A DNA stretch of 64,000 bases from Conoideocrella luteorostrata (lineage: Eukaryota; Ascomycota; Sordariomycetes; Hypocreales; Clavicipitaceae). The stretch is from the NCBI GenBank assembly GCA_032433595.1, contig JASWJB010000142.1, positions 1 through 64,000 on the forward strand, read 5' to 3'. Each line of letters opens with the position of its first letter. Within the stretch, counting starts at the first letter, position 1. The notes under the pieces were generated by a model. The model was not told the DNA's origin and searched no databases. It saw only the letters and a list, made by a program, of their open reading frames with translations. Below are positions 1 to 12,327 of this stretch, in pieces. The position numbers were made by a program, and so were the translations under genes.

Positions 1-2
1 GG

Positions 3-127
3 TTATCTAAGAAGGAAGAAAAGAAGTCATCGTGGAAGGCACGATATCGTCGTATAAATATCGTGGCTTAAAGGTGACCACGTGATAGGCTCCGTGCTTC
101 CTATTGTGCTTGGCGGCATTCCAACAG
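3..127. repeat. Diverged ~125 bp repeat, copy A
   Basis: This stretch matches 2087-2209 in direct orientation with scattered substitutions. Shared blocks include gcacgatatcgtcgtataaa, cgtgcttcctattgtgctt-like sequence and attccaacag at the end. Two such copies about 2 kb apart in AT-rich DNA look like the ends or internal repeats of a decayed transposable element, possibly LTR remnants, but no transposase or polymerase reading frame survives between them. The copy may continue beyond the left window edge. Confidence 0.6.
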
Positions 128-397
128 TAACATAACAACAACGATAGCTAGTCTTGGAGAGCCTATAGTTTCTAGATGAGTGGCGCCTTTAAATTGCGAA
201 CTTATCATCGGCAGACTGCGGCAGGACGTGAGACTGTCGTTTTCTCCCCAATATTGTGTGGAATTGACTATCGACGATCGATTCCATTTCGTCGCCTAAC
301 CGAGGGCCAGCCTGCAGTTGACCCGTATTACGTGATGCTCAGCAACCTTCTTCCTGACGGTGTCATCCTATTTTTCAAACCGAAGCTACAGTAAAAG

Positions 398-838
398 GAT
401 GGTTCTACCAACTCTGGCGAAGGTGCTGATAAGGACCCCAAGAAGGTTGTCGACAAGGAGAACCAATACAGCAAGGGTGTCCATCTTACACCAGGGTGAG
501 AAGCCCAAGATCAAGCAAGGCCCGCCGGAATTCTCGCCGCAGCACCAATGGTAATGGTTCCAACCACAACCCGGAGCACCTCATCGTCACCGGCCATAAG
601 GAAGATGACGTCCGCAATGTCTGTGAGCACCCAAACTCCTACGGCTGGGATATCGTCTCCACTGTGATATGGTGCACAAACAGCTTTACAACGTCTGCAA
701 CGGGAAGGAATTTCAAGATGACTGCTTCGACCTGACCACTAAGACCATCGTGCCCAAAAAGGGAGTCCAAGCCCGCGATGATTTCGCTGATCTCGTGCCT
801 CACAAGGCTTATACTTCACATGCTCACTGGAAGAACTA
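398..838 (+). pseudogene. Decayed small-protein gene fragment
   Basis: I do not recognise the family. Three blocks in different frames look coding. The first (398-495) reads DGSTNSGEGADKDPKKVVDK and onward to HLTPG. An intron at 496-542 (GTGAG...CCGCAG, 47 bp) would join it in phase to a second block containing CEHPNSYGWDIVST. A shift of frame near 655-666 with no usable intron then leads to a third block with KQLYNVCNGKEFQDDCFDLT and a stop at 836-838. The cysteine-containing style resembles small secreted proteins of hypocrealean fungi, but no start codon or signal peptide was found. A frameshifted remnant is the simplest reading; a gene with unrecognised introns is the alternative. Confidence 0.35.
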
Positions 839-2086
839 GTCACCTCTCGTTTCGACAGTGCGCGCAGGGTTCTATCAGAGAGGATTACCACACATTTTAG
901 CTTGTACGTAGTTTAGTTAGCTTTTAGATTATAATATCATGGTTGCCCTGTTGATTGTACCCACGCAACTTTTTTGCGATTTTCTAAAGTTCTTTAACAG
1001 TTTTCCAGAAACGGCTGATTCGATTCACCTTTCTCGTTTTTGCTTTTATACGTAGAAACGATGAGTGCTAGAAGAGATGTGATTTCTAAAACTACCGGAC
1101 GAATATGAGTAAAATCATCTGCTACATGTGGTTTGTTGCCACCAGATTCATTACAAACACTATACTTTCCGACGAACACACGCAAAAATTATGATATTCA
1201 AGCGATACTTGCTACAGTGGTTCTCTATTAGAATTAAAGTAGTGCCAACTTAAAATCATGTGTGTTTAAATATTGTCTGCTTAGTTATCTTGCTAAATAC
1301 TCTTGTCACGTGCTGGGTTTGTCTAGTGAGATGGTAGATTCTGTACGTGTTGTCAGAATTAACTTACATATTCAAATGTCATGGGACATAGATATTTATA
1401 AAATAATTCACAATAATTAGATCTGGAATGGATGGTAGTTGTTGAATTCATCCACTAACGCGTTGGAATCTCACTTTCATACATTGCTAAGCGATACGTA
1501 GCAAATCTTCAAGGCACAGAAACATACTATTGCCTAAGTTAAAATCACTTGCATATCTGTGAGAGAAAGTTGTCTATCTTAAAATTTAATGAAAGTTGAA
1601 GAGCCGCTTGAGAAGTTCCTGGCTAGTAGACTATAGAGTTAGCAATGCATTAAGATCTAAGAAATGCCCTGTAAGTTAGTTTAAACAAATACCACTTTAA
1701 CTGCGTAACTTGTTTTAACCCTAGTATGAATCCGTATTAACTAGCCTTTACTTCTATAGAAAAGGTAAAGGAGAAGTGTAGGGGAGTTATAGTTAACCCT
1801 AGCTCTATTCTCTAGGAAGCTACTGTACATGCTTTACTAATTATATAAGTCACTACTTCTACTTAACTAAGGCAAACTTATAGAACACAGTAAAGGTTTT
1901 ATTAAGACTTGTTAATAACTCTCTAGCTAATCTAAAATACAGAGTTAGATATTATAATACGCAGACCGGATCGGATTCAGAACACCACATATTAGATTCA
2001 GATTAAGGTGAACATGTGGGTTGCACAGGGTGATGTGCAGCAATCTAGATCGTTGGCTTCAAATTGAATATATTCATAAGTCTCTA
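839..2086. other. AT-rich stretch without a gene
   Basis: No open frame longer than about 60 codons has coding character here. The sequence is strongly AT-rich with many short stop-dense runs, as expected for decayed or repeat-induced point-mutated repeat DNA. A short motif at 1960-1977 recurs with one mismatch at 2215-2232. Confidence 0.6.
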
Positions 2087-2209
2087 TTATCTAAGAAGAG
2101 GAAACAAGTTAAGGTGGGAGGCACGATATCGTCGTATAAATGTCGTGGCTCCAAGGTAACCACGTGACGAGCTCAGTGCTTCCTATTGTGCTTAGCGGGA
2201 TTCCAACAG
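2087..2209. repeat. Diverged ~125 bp repeat, copy B
   Basis: Direct-orientation counterpart of 3-127. The match begins at ttatctaagaag and ends at ttccaacag; outside these points the two loci differ. Differences are mostly transitions, compatible with repeat-induced point mutation, although that was judged by eye only. Confidence 0.6.
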
Positions 2210-2615
2210 AACACCGCAGATCGGATCGGATTTAAGTGAACACTAGGTTAAGGTGAATACTATAGATTGGATCCGAATATTACCTAATTGTTCTTAAATA
2301 GGGCGCTTCGAACCGAGTCTAATTAGAAGGGCAAGTTTAAGTCTTGTTATCTAGAGGGATACTTAGTAATAAGAGTTTTATTTATATTCCCTACTTAATT
2401 GTTTACTACTACTACGTATTACATTACAGACATACGCGGTTTTAATTTTACTATATGTTTTGTATTGTCTTAATAGAAATCCAGCACAGCCTAGCGATCT
2501 TGGTTCAAAGAACACTCCCATCCCTTGCTTAAACGTTTACAAAGGCAACTAATTTAGAAGCAAAATTAAATCTATTTGCACAATACAGATTTGGTTCTCT
2601 ATGCGAAACTCCATG
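2210..2615. other. AT-rich 3' flank of the RNA polymerase I gene
   Basis: No gene is visible. It includes a repeat of the 1960-1977 motif at 2215-2232 and then stop-rich AT sequence up to the end of the RPA190 frame, so it should hold that gene's 3' UTR and polyadenylation region. Confidence 0.6.
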
Positions 2616-5600
2616 CTAAATATCTACGTGATGTGTAGGCAGTTTTGTGAGAATGCCAAAGCTACCGGTACCCAACTTCCCTAATTGGCCCATCACCAGC
2701 CGGCTGCTCGGTGAAGTTAAGTCGTCCCAGTCCCCGTTAAGCACTGCGTCCTTGAGGAAATCCAGCGTGGTCTCAAAACTCATCTTGGTGAATGGGCTGA
2801 CGTTACCTCGCAGACCCATGCGGCTGAAAGCTGTAAAGCCACCGTTCCTGGTCATATGATCTGCGATTAGGTTCAAGTGCCGGCTGTCAACCTTGATGCC
2901 GTGAGATCCAAACACCCCCCCAAGCTCTCGAACAATGCTGCTCCGGCACGCCTCCACACCATATATAGACAATACGGCTGCAATGTCGTTGGTCCGGATA
3001 CGGTGCGGGTCAATATAATCACCGTACTTTCTCATCTCCTCGATGTTGACCCCACTGACAAGAATGACACGCTCCTTTCCCTCGGTATGACCAACCCGTT
3101 CCTCGCCCACTCTGCAAGTTCCGATGCCGCGGATTTCCCTGATCAAGGTTTTCTTAATAGCTTTTTGGACGACATTGAGCATCAGGAATTTGGGCACGGC
3201 CAGATCGAACTCGAGTGTCACATTGCACCAGCCTCCACTCTTTTCGTCACACTCGAAGGCTGTGACCTCTGCGAACTCGTCCAGGACACGCTCAGTGCGT
3301 GATCTTGCCGCCTGCAACATATCGCGCTCCATGATCTCTTCCTCATCACCCCCATTGGACACGCCGTCGTTGGGGTACTCCACTTCCATCTCGTCAGCCA
3401 GCTCATCTCTCTCAGTCGCCTGCTGGATTTCATCGTCCGCATCATCGTTTGGTCCGTATGACACTGCCTCGAGACGGTTGGCTCGTTTCTTAGCGTTGGT
3501 GTGATCATCGTCGCCCGCGTCGCCGTCATCATCATCGTCGCCACCAGCCTCAGCCACTGCTTGAGGAGCAGCCATCTCTACAACCCCGGCCTTCGTTCCA
3601 ATTTGGGGCGTGGCTGCAGTAGCTTGCGCCTCGCGCATTTTTACCTCAGCTTTCGCGAGACTGAGAATCTGGCGCAGTAACCTTCTTTCTATTGTGTCCA
3701 TTACTTCAGATATGCTAACCTGGTATGTCTGACAGTATTCTTGTGACGGGAAAAACTTGAAGTTGATCTTGTATACCTTGGCTAGACCAATATTTTTGCC
3801 ACGGCCAGTCCTCTCTTCCACAACAACGCTGTCCAAGATATAAGATAGGGGAAGAGCGCTGAGGGACTTGGCGAAGCGTTCGACATCATCCGCAGAAAGC
3901 TCACTGTTGGGGTACAGAGACATTGACGGCGTAGAAATGTCTGCTGAAGCTGTCATTAATATTTCCCTCAGCCGAGGAATACCTTGAGTAACATTGTTCG
4001 CAGAATGCCCTGCCAAGTGAAATGTGTTGAGAGTCATTTGTGTTGACGGTTCACCCACAGATTGGCCTGCGACGACGCCGACTGCCTCCCCTGGTTCTAC
4101 TAGAGACTGTAGGTACTTCATCGCAAACAGCACCTCGGCATTCTTACGGCTTAGTATAACCCTGGATGAGTCATGAGCCACCTTGCTGCTGCTTTTATCG
4201 CGAATAAGACCATCCACATTCTCCTTCAAATAGGACGACATGATATCGTAGAACAGCTCAGATAATACAAACAAATTAGTTGCAGGATTAAAAACACTAG
4301 AAAGTGGATCCTTCCCCTTGAGGCTACCGGCTTTCAGGTGCTTTACCGTGCTCTTCATGTACTTTGTAAGTGAGTCTCGGTTGCTAGTGCCGAGCCGCTC
4401 AACCACCTCGGGTTCATATCTGAGCTGTGCTGCTTCTGACTTCAAGTTTTGCAGGATGAATTTGAATTCTGTGAGGTACTTCTGTTTTGTGACATCCAAA
4501 CCATCCTCACCATATAAAAACTGGATGATGGAGCCATCTGCATCACGAACGGTTGTATCGTAGGCTACCACAAGCCCCTCCAGGCCTTTAATAACGCATC
4601 TCTGGAGATATCCAGAGCGCGATGTTTTGACAGCCGTATCAATAAGGCCTTCTCGCCCTGCCATATGATGAAAGTAGTACTCCTGTGGTCGTATTCCAGT
4701 AAGAAATCGGCTGCTGATATACCCGTTGGCTGTAATGTTTGTCTCAAAGGGCTTAAAGCAGGGCAATGATTTGCCGCTAACCATGAGAGGTACTCGCCTA
4801 CTTTCCAGGACTTGCTGACCAAGATTACATGAGATAAGAGAAGCATTAACCCTGGATCCCTTTGCGCCAGACGTTGTCATTGCCTGCATTTGATTTTGTG
4901 GAAATGGCTTTTCGAGGCCACTAGGCATACAAGCCTTCTGGACTTTGTCTGTGATGTCCCTTGTCCCCGCATTCATTAATAGATCCAGCCCTTCTTGCTT
5001 AGTATCGTCACGTAAGACTTCTTCAAGACGCTCCAACAGCAAGGGATTATCAGGATCAGGGGTGTCCTTAAGCGAGACATAATTTGAGGCAATCTCCAAG
5101 CCCATCCGATCAACTGGTTGTAGCGCCTGGCGCCGAGATTTCTCACCCTTAGGCGTCAGCCTCAAGTCATCTACACCACAAGAGAAGGCCCGAGCATTAA
5201 GATACCGAGTCAAAAGTCGACCAAGAGCACTGAGAAGCTTACCAGCGCTAGCTGGCCCATATATTTCGTGAATAGCATGAATCAATCCGCCTGAACTTTG
5301 ACCGATTTGAGACTTGTCGAGAATGCCGGTAATAAACTCCCCGTCTTGAATTAGGACCGAACCCTCTTCGGATTTTGGGCCCCATTGCTCAGCCTTAATC
5401 TGTGACTCTCCCTTCATGGTCAGAGCGCCGCAGTTTGGAGGTTGTATGTTCTTGAGTATGGTTGTAATGACTTGCTTCCCGGTCCACCTTGGGACTGGCT
5501 TAATGATAGCAGGGGGCATAAGCTGAATTCTCTCCCCAAAAATATGACCACTCTCCGGCCGAATTGCACTATACACCAGTGCATGATAGTCGCCACGACC

Positions 5601-7709
5601 AAAAAAAGTATCACGATTACACAGAGTAATAGATATAGAGATGTGATCCTGGATCAGACCGCGTAATGGCTTCCCCTGCGTTCCAGATAAATACTGGTGA
5701 TCTGTATCTGCAATCTGTAGTGCCTCCGCTCGGGCAATCTCATTTTGGGGAAAGTGCATGTTCATTTCATCTCCATCAAAGTCGGCATTATAGGTATTGC
5801 AATTTGCATAATGCATTCGTATTGTTTTTTCGCCAGGTAAAACTCGAACTCGATGTCCCATAATAGATGGCTTATGTAGCGTAGGTTGGCGATTCATTAA
5901 TACCACGTCACCATTTGTTAAATGGCGATGCACCTTCTTGTTCTTTACCCTTACCCTTGCGAAGTTGGCGTTTGTCGGGGCAAGGAGCTGATTAGCAAGT
6001 GATATGCGATCGTCGACTGATTTATTCTTGAGATTTAGGACTTGCCCATTCTCATCCTCAATAGCAATAGCACCTGGCCATGTATTATGACCGTTAATAA
6101 CAGCCTGCTGCATATCCCTGAAGTTGTGGCTTGTTACTGGCTCCGGATATGTAAGTCTTTGGGCAAAAACTGGGGGAACACCAATTTCATTTGTTTCGAT
6201 ATTTGGATCTGGCGAGATAACACTTCGGGCAGCATAGTTAACTCGCTTGCCCATCATGTTCTTTCGGAACAGACCCTCTTTTTTTTCCAGTTTCTGTTTG
6301 ATGCCTTCCTCGTTACGTTTGGCAGCGGCCCCCTGTATAGGGTTCTTGTTCGTATCAATTAATGAATTGACCCCCTCTTGGAGTTCTGCCCAGGCCTGGT
6401 GCAGCTGGGTGATATCCGAAAATTCTTGGCTCAACAGAGTATGTACTTTGGCTACCCTCGTGCAACCTCGTAAAATCATCTTATACAGTGAGTTCTGCTC
6501 CGCTTCGGTGATTTGAGAGTCTCCCATGCGTGCCTCAGGCCGAAAGCGATTCGGTGGCACGAGAATAGTTGTTATAAAGAACATGTCTGGCATGATTCTA
6601 AGTGAGTTTCGGCCGCGAGGTTTTGCGTTGTATAGGAGGAAAATGAGATCTTGCTCTTTGTTGAACAGCTCGACCAAACGAGCCCGCACCTCCATGGGAC
6701 TAATGTATCTCTGCGATGCAGCGACTCCGCCGCCAACTGTGTTCAAATTCTCGGTATGGAGTTCGTCGGAGTTATCGCTGTCTGACTCAGCCGCTGCTGC
6801 AATTTCGTCGGAAGTGTCATCGTCAGCTCCTTGCATGGGTTTTTGTTGATTGACTCGCGTCATCGCGTCCTTCCACTTAAGTTTCCGCTGAGCCATTTTC
6901 ACTTTTTCTTTGGCTGACAGAGACTTCTCGAAGATTTTGACATATCGATCCCTGCGATAAGAAGGAGAGATTCCTGCGCAGGTAGCACATTGCCTTCCTT
7001 TGGTAATCTCGGCGAGAAATTCTTTGATAACTTCGCGGCGAGCATAGGACATGCCTTCGTGTTTCCCGTTCTTGACGTCGCCTCTTCGAAACTTTGTACC
7101 ATGGAGACAGTCTTGGACATACTTTTCTCTTTTGCGTATCAGATGCTCATGTGAGGAACTATCTTCCTCCGCCTCGCTCCCGTCCAGGTCAAGGTCATTA
7201 TATTCGTCCAAGTCCTTTCCCCAATACATCTCGCCAAGATCACCAACGGTTTGTGCTTCGTGTATGAGGCCGTGTTGCAGGAGGCGCAGTTTGCATGTGT
7301 ACTTGTGTAAATCCTTTGCGGGAAGTCGAAAACCTCTGCAGTATACACAGGTTGCTCGGAGCAGATGGTATGCTTGGTCCATGAAGACTGGGTGATAGAC
7401 AGGCACAGGAAGCTGAATGTGTCCTGGATGCCCTGGACAGGCCGATTGATTCAAGTGGCATGTCGTGCATCTGAGATGGATGTTTAGAAGAGAACACGCG
7501 GTGACGAGGCAGATGGATAGAACTTACGGTGAATCGCCCCATGACCCAAGCGCTGGATCGTAGAGGCCACCGGGAACAGGGTTAAGCAAGCTGTCGAACG
7601 TGTTGTCATTTTCGATACGTTTGACGGAAATGGCTTGGATCTCCTCGGCAGACAAGAATTCGAACTCGACAACGTCGACCTCAGAAGATATGGGTTGTGC
7701 AATATTCAT
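2616..7709 (-). CDS. RPA190: DNA-directed RNA polymerase I largest subunit (A190)
   Basis: Catalytic subunit of nucleolar RNA polymerase I, which transcribes the 35S rRNA precursor. Two exons, 7528-7709 and 2616-7470, join across a 57 bp intron (GTAAGT...CTCAG) to give 1678 residues, the usual length. The start at 7709 (MNIAQPISSE) gives the expected N-terminus; an earlier in-frame ATG would add 27 unusual residues. The zinc-binding clamp segment CTTCHLNQSACPGHPGH begins at residue 62. The Mg2+-binding catalytic loop NADFDGDEMN lies at about residues 622-631 with all three aspartates intact. An acidic, low-complexity insert (D/E runs, about residues 1365-1470) sits in the jaw region, which is typical of A190 and distinguishes it from RPB1 and RPC1. 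There is no CTD heptad array. The gene is single-copy housekeeping in type and appears intact. Confidence 0.97.
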
Positions 7710-8891
7710 ATTGCCAATTGGGAGAAATGTCTGGCGAGCTCGGTCAACGCCCTGGCTTTGGCAAGTGTCAATGGCTAAAAGTCCGTACAAGAAACCCGTT
7801 GTAATTTTTTTTTGGCGGTGTTAACTGGCAGAATTCAACCGGCGTGCAGTTGCCGATGAAGTGGATAACTGTGCGAGCGTTGGTATGTCCACACGGAGGG
7901 CCGTACGTGTGCAGAATGAAACGAACGGCAGATCGAGGAAGAAACCTCGACGCTGTATCACCAACTTCTCCTGGACGGCTTGGGGTTTGATCTTTACATC
8001 AATGGGAAATTGAAAGAGGCTGCCTGCTCAATTATTGAATATTACTCTTTTGCGGAGAATGGGATGCTGCTAGGGTCACTGTTGCCAAGTTCGCTGTGAT
8101 TGCGGTGCGTTTCACTAGCGTAGGAGACATACTGTCCCACGCACTGTACGCACGATTGCACCCATCGCTTCTACTCCTGCGCTGCACACCTTCACAATAT
8201 TGACGAAGATGTCTAGCTACTACTGTGGGTATGGTATTGGCTGATACCCTGGACTTCAAAACAAGCGAAGGTGGAAATACATTGAAGCGTGTTCGTTTCA
8301 GGAAGAAAAGAATCTTATGCTGCTTGAAAAGTCTGAGCTGATGAGAGGTATACATGGCGACATAGCTCCTGTACGGTACGATTTGCAGAACTTCGCTGAA
8401 AAAGTCGGGAAAGTGGTAATAGATCGACATTTCATTCATGCACCTAATCATCCGTGCTCGATGTTTTTGCTCAATTAAAGACCCCCGAAGCAAATTTTTT
8501 TACTACGACACAGCGTAGTCTAGGGGCCAGTCAGAGACGATAACGCAAGATGGAGGTGTAGTGCGTTTACTGTGAGCTATCAGGACCAACAGCGCTTCAA
8601 GAACAAAACGTTCATGAATTACTTCCCACAGGTAACTGGGCAGTCGCTGCTGATCAGGCGCCTCGTTTACTCTCATGAGTCCCGCCAAGATTCACGAGCG
8701 GAGCTTGCGGCCGAAGATGATACATACGGTTAAAACCAACATGGGACAGTTCGAAGTGCTTCTCTGAGATGCTGATAGCGCGGTGCCCAACCCTTCTGTT
8801 GCCTATTCCACCGATGAAAATTTGGCTGCGAACATGGAGACGCAAGTGTTATTGATGAATCCTCCCTTCTGGAATGTAGACCCGGTTTGAA

Positions 8892-8934
8892 GCGGGGACA
8901 ACGTCCCCGCCGAGGTAACCTAACGAGGTTAGGT
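8892..8934. repeat. Two adjacent short hairpins
   Basis: Positions 8892-8910 form an 8 bp perfect stem (gcggggac / gtccccgc) with a 3-base loop. Eight bases later, 8918-8934 form a 7 bp stem (acctaac / gttaggt), again with a 3-base loop. Two perfect hairpins in tandem in non-coding DNA are unlikely by chance and could mark an element end. Confidence 0.6.
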
Positions 8935-11035
8935 GTCTGGCCATGGACTGCACTTTACTATTAGAACAGCGGATATAAGCGTAGTGTTATTTATAGTATG
9001 TACTGATACCATAAAACTGGATCGACAACAGACGTGTATTACCTAAAGCAAGAACACAGCAGAGTGAAGTCCAGCAGAATAGAAGCTGGGTGACCCAAGT
9101 CAATGGTGGCGCTGAAGATGCTTCACTACTGAGATACTATCTAGAGTGACACTGGAGCTAAAAAATGACTTCATCGATAGACATGATAATACCTGTATTA
9201 TTGATTTCGGGTGAAGATATACTTTGAGACAAGTTATTAGGAATCAGATCGTGATATTTGAGGGTGATATATAGGGTTTGGCTAAGAGTATGGCTATCCT
9301 TTTGTAATGTAGTTATAGAGTAGTGCGAGCTTCGCTTATAGAGACTCGTTTATGAAGAAGGCGACCAACAACATATGATGCAGGTATTCCCGTCAAAATA
9401 TGTATTAATCTAATGTGAACGCCACCGCTGGTGAGGCTGACCAGACATGGCCAGGTAGGGTTGGGCGATTGTAACAACCAACTCGACCGAACGCACCTGC
9501 CGCCAGCGCTTGAAATCACGGTAAATAAATTTCCATTTGCCGAGGCATAAAATGTGAGAAGTTATAATTGATTGGCGTTGCTCATGATAGCAGCCTCATT
9601 TTGCAATGTTACTAGCTCGCGGTGCATACCAGCCGCTAACTAAGGATAATGCTTAGATTGGTGGTATGCCTGCCTTTTACTATAAAACGGATCCTAAGGA
9701 ACTGCCCTAGTTCCATTAAAGGGCCAATTCTCATGTGCTAGACAGAAGCCCAAAGCAAAGTACCTGCAAACCAAGGATACATGTTGGCTGGGAGAACCAA
9801 GATACCCCAAGCAGTCACCACCCCGGCACAAACGAAAGAAAAGGGCAGACGGAGCTGTGAATAGCACCCAGCCGGTTATAAGCCAAGCCAGCCTTCTGCG
9901 AGAACTATGTGTTGTATTTCCCAACCCTTCAGCGTGGTTTAGGTTACCTAAAAAGAATAAAGACTATGATCTCTAGTACAATACAGAGTTCTTGAATCTT
10001 GGACTCAGGTTTTGTATGTAGCGGGGTGACCAGAATTACTGCTTACCCACGGCACTTAATCTGCTCATACAGCTTCAACAGGACCAGGGGCTTCAAAGAA
10101 CGTTACTAGAAGTATAGAGATAGTTAGAGATATTCTAGCCTTTCTGTTAGAGAGTATCGAGTAACATTGTATGAAATGAACCGTGTATTTAACCAATCTA
10201 ATTTTTATAATTTTCGTGCCTTCAACTCTAGTTTAGATTAGTGTAGCTATTAGGTATAATGTAATATCCGTCGCTGATTTTTGTATAGTGTTAACTTCAG
10301 CACGTGTGTTGAATATTGTCCACCTAGTTACCTGACTAACAACCTAAGCATAGAACAAAAGGACTTGGCAACTACGGGCCAAGCGCCGAACAATCCTAGT
10401 ATCTGGCTACACGTGGCAAGATTTCTAGCTGCAAGCTCTGAAACATGGTGTACCAAAATAGACACAAAGAAGTAAAGCTTACGCCGCCGCTAAAACAGCT
10501 CTATCCTGTACTCCGTACGCTGCTTGACAATACGCCACAATGTCCAGATCAACTCAGTCGATGGCACTCCAAGCCTCGGGTCGTCACACGGGGAGTCTAA
10601 AACCCTCGAGCACGGAGAGTTAGTCAAGAAAAGGACCGTACGAGACAATGGAATCTGCCCGTTTCCTCCGGAGCTGACAGTCCGCACATATCATAGCTAC
10701 ATGTCCCCTGAACATCTCGCCATGACACCATTACAAAACCGCTGTCCTGGGGAACCGGGGGGAGTGAGGCTATTCCAGCTAGCTTGGCATCTGGAACGTT
10801 CGCATTTGACCTGTGTCGTTACATCGAATACATGAATTCGGAAAGTCTCGGACAATGTCGCAAGTTGTACAGATGGTAAATTGCCACGCAACTGGAGATG
10901 CGACAACTATGTACTGATGGTTTGGCCCCCAACATCAGCCCATTGGCTGCTCGGGCGTGATACCTGACCCAAACCCCGGATTATACTAGCAGAAGTCCAT
11001 CAGGATTCCCAGGTATTTCCGCCAAATGCACCGTG

Positions 11036-11080
11036 CCAAGCTCCCAAGCACCCAAGCTCCCCAAGCTCCCCAAGCTCCCC
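11036..11080. repeat. Short tandem repeat of a caagctccc unit
   Basis: About four and a half imperfect copies of the 9-10 bp unit c(c)aagctccc lie in the upstream region of the first HsbA gene. It is low-complexity sequence and no function is implied. Confidence 0.7.
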
Positions 11081-11633
11081 GTCGTGGTCGTGATGTGGCA
11101 TTAATTTAGGCCAAGGCCCGTGCGGCAGTTGCGCTGCTCTCCTCGTGTCAAACTGGCACTTGGCCAATGATGTGTTCTGCTTTCGCCCGTTACCCCGCCA
11201 TTCAACCCTGCTCCTCCGGCGCCGAGTAATTTGCAGTCACATTCTAATTCCCCAGATGGCGGCTTTTGTATAAGCTCACCCCGTGCTCTGGCTTGGGACT
11301 TCCTAACTCGGAAATAGAGGCACTCTGTTCTCCGTAATCCCCTGCTTTCCCGCCCAAAAGTGGGCCAACTGCCGGATCTCACATGTGTGGGAGACTTGTG
11401 AAATCTCATGATTCTGCGCGGGGGTGGCAAAACATTATCAATTTGCCTGGAAATTGGACTGAAACCACCCAAGGCAACATCGCCACTGACAGCATTTTCT
11501 ACGCCAAGACGGCAGGTGGGAAGAAAAATACCAAGTCTCTGCCGGGGGACGCAACAGAAGAGACCGATTCTCGTGGTGCTGGTCAAATGGACAAATTTTG
11601 GCCCGCTTCGACAAAAGAGTGAGATGAACTGCA

Positions 11634-11640
11634 TATATAA
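11634..11640 (+). promoter_or_regulatory. TATA box of first HsbA-like gene
   Basis: TATATAA lies 130 bp upstream of the ATG at 11770. The intervening leader is pyrimidine- and CA-rich, typical of strongly expressed fungal genes. Confidence 0.5.
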
Positions 11641-11769
11641 TGTCGCAATATCGCCGTGATCGACAGTTGTATTCTTCCCCGGATCTGCAATCTGCCCACT
11701 TGACCCTACCTTGATTCGTTGAAACTTTCGCAAAGAAACCCCCCTTAGACACAAGACACAAGAAACAAG

Positions 11770-12327
11770 ATGAAGTTCACTACCACATCTGTCGTGCTCT
11801 GCGCCGCATCTGGCGCCTATGCATACACCTACCCGCCCCCCAGCCGGTTCGTTAATCGCGACGCCAAGGCCATCACGGACGTGCTCGCCGCTGTGCAGAC
11901 CAATATCGACGGCTTGGACACGGCCGTCAAAGGATGGGACTGCAACCCCGGCCCCGTCCTGAAGGCGTCGTACGGCTTGGTCTCCACCATCAAGTCTGGC
12001 GTCACCACAGTCTCTGCCAGCCCAAACCTGACCCTTGATGAGTCCCTCACGCTGCTCCAGCCGGTGCAAGACCTCAAAACGCACGCGCAAACTCTCGTTG
12101 ACGACATCAAAGGCAAGAAGGACCAGATCCAAAGAGACTTTGAGTGCGACGTCGTTCGCCAGACCATCAATGATATGAGCACCAACAGCCAGGCTCTTGT
12201 TGATGCCACTGTCTCCAAGGTCCCCGCCGAGGCGCAGGATATTGCCAAGCAGCAGGCTCAGGGTATCATTGATGTTCTCAATGATGCTCAGACGGCTTTC
12301 AACGCGGCAAACTGCGTCAATGCTTAG
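11770..12327 (+). CDS. HsbA-family secreted hydrophobic-surface-binding protein (1)
   Basis: Intronless gene for 185 residues, the usual size of hydrophobic surface-binding protein A (HsbA, PF12296). HsbA proteins are secreted, adsorb to hydrophobic surfaces and, in Aspergillus oryzae, recruit cutinase/lipase-type enzymes to them; related proteins in insect pathogens are surface antigens. A signal peptide ends near residue 18 (MKFTTTSVVLCAASGAYA). The mature chain is helical and Ala/Val/Asp-rich, with the family's regular spacing (LAAVQTNIDGLDTAVKGW, then TNSQALVDATVSKVP). Mature cysteines occur at WDCNPG, FECDVV and AANCVNA. The C-terminal half closely matches the gene at 14683, so the two are tandem paralogues. 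A long antisense frame over this locus is a shadow. Confidence 0.88.
   Translation: MKFTTTSVVLCAASGAYAYTYPPPSRFVNRDAKAITDVLAAVQTNIDGLDTAVKGWDCNPGPVLKASYGLVSTIKSGVTTVSASPNLTLDESLTLLQPVQDLKTHAQTLVDDIKGKKDQIQRDFECDVVRQTINDMSTNSQALVDATVSKVPAEAQDIAKQQAQGIIDVLNDAQTAFNAANCVNA

Larger units (their letters stand above)
7710..11633. other. Long intergenic region without a supported gene
   Basis: Nearly 4 kb lacks a frame with recognisable coding character. The longest frames (for example 8032-8493 minus and 10524-10835 plus) have no family resemblance and no plausible start or splice context. The 8.9-10.3 kb part is AT-rich and contains hairpins and LTR-like sequence, suggesting an old element. The first ~150 bp must include the RPA190 promoter and the last ~400 bp the promoter of the first HsbA gene. 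Confidence 0.55.

Noticed and set aside
8032..8493. 153-codon minus-strand frame
   Set aside because: No recognisable motif, composition not protein-like, no splice partners and no promoter features.
10524..10835. 103-codon plus-strand frame
   Set aside because: No family resemblance; overlaps an equally open antisense frame, as expected of non-coding GC-balanced DNA.
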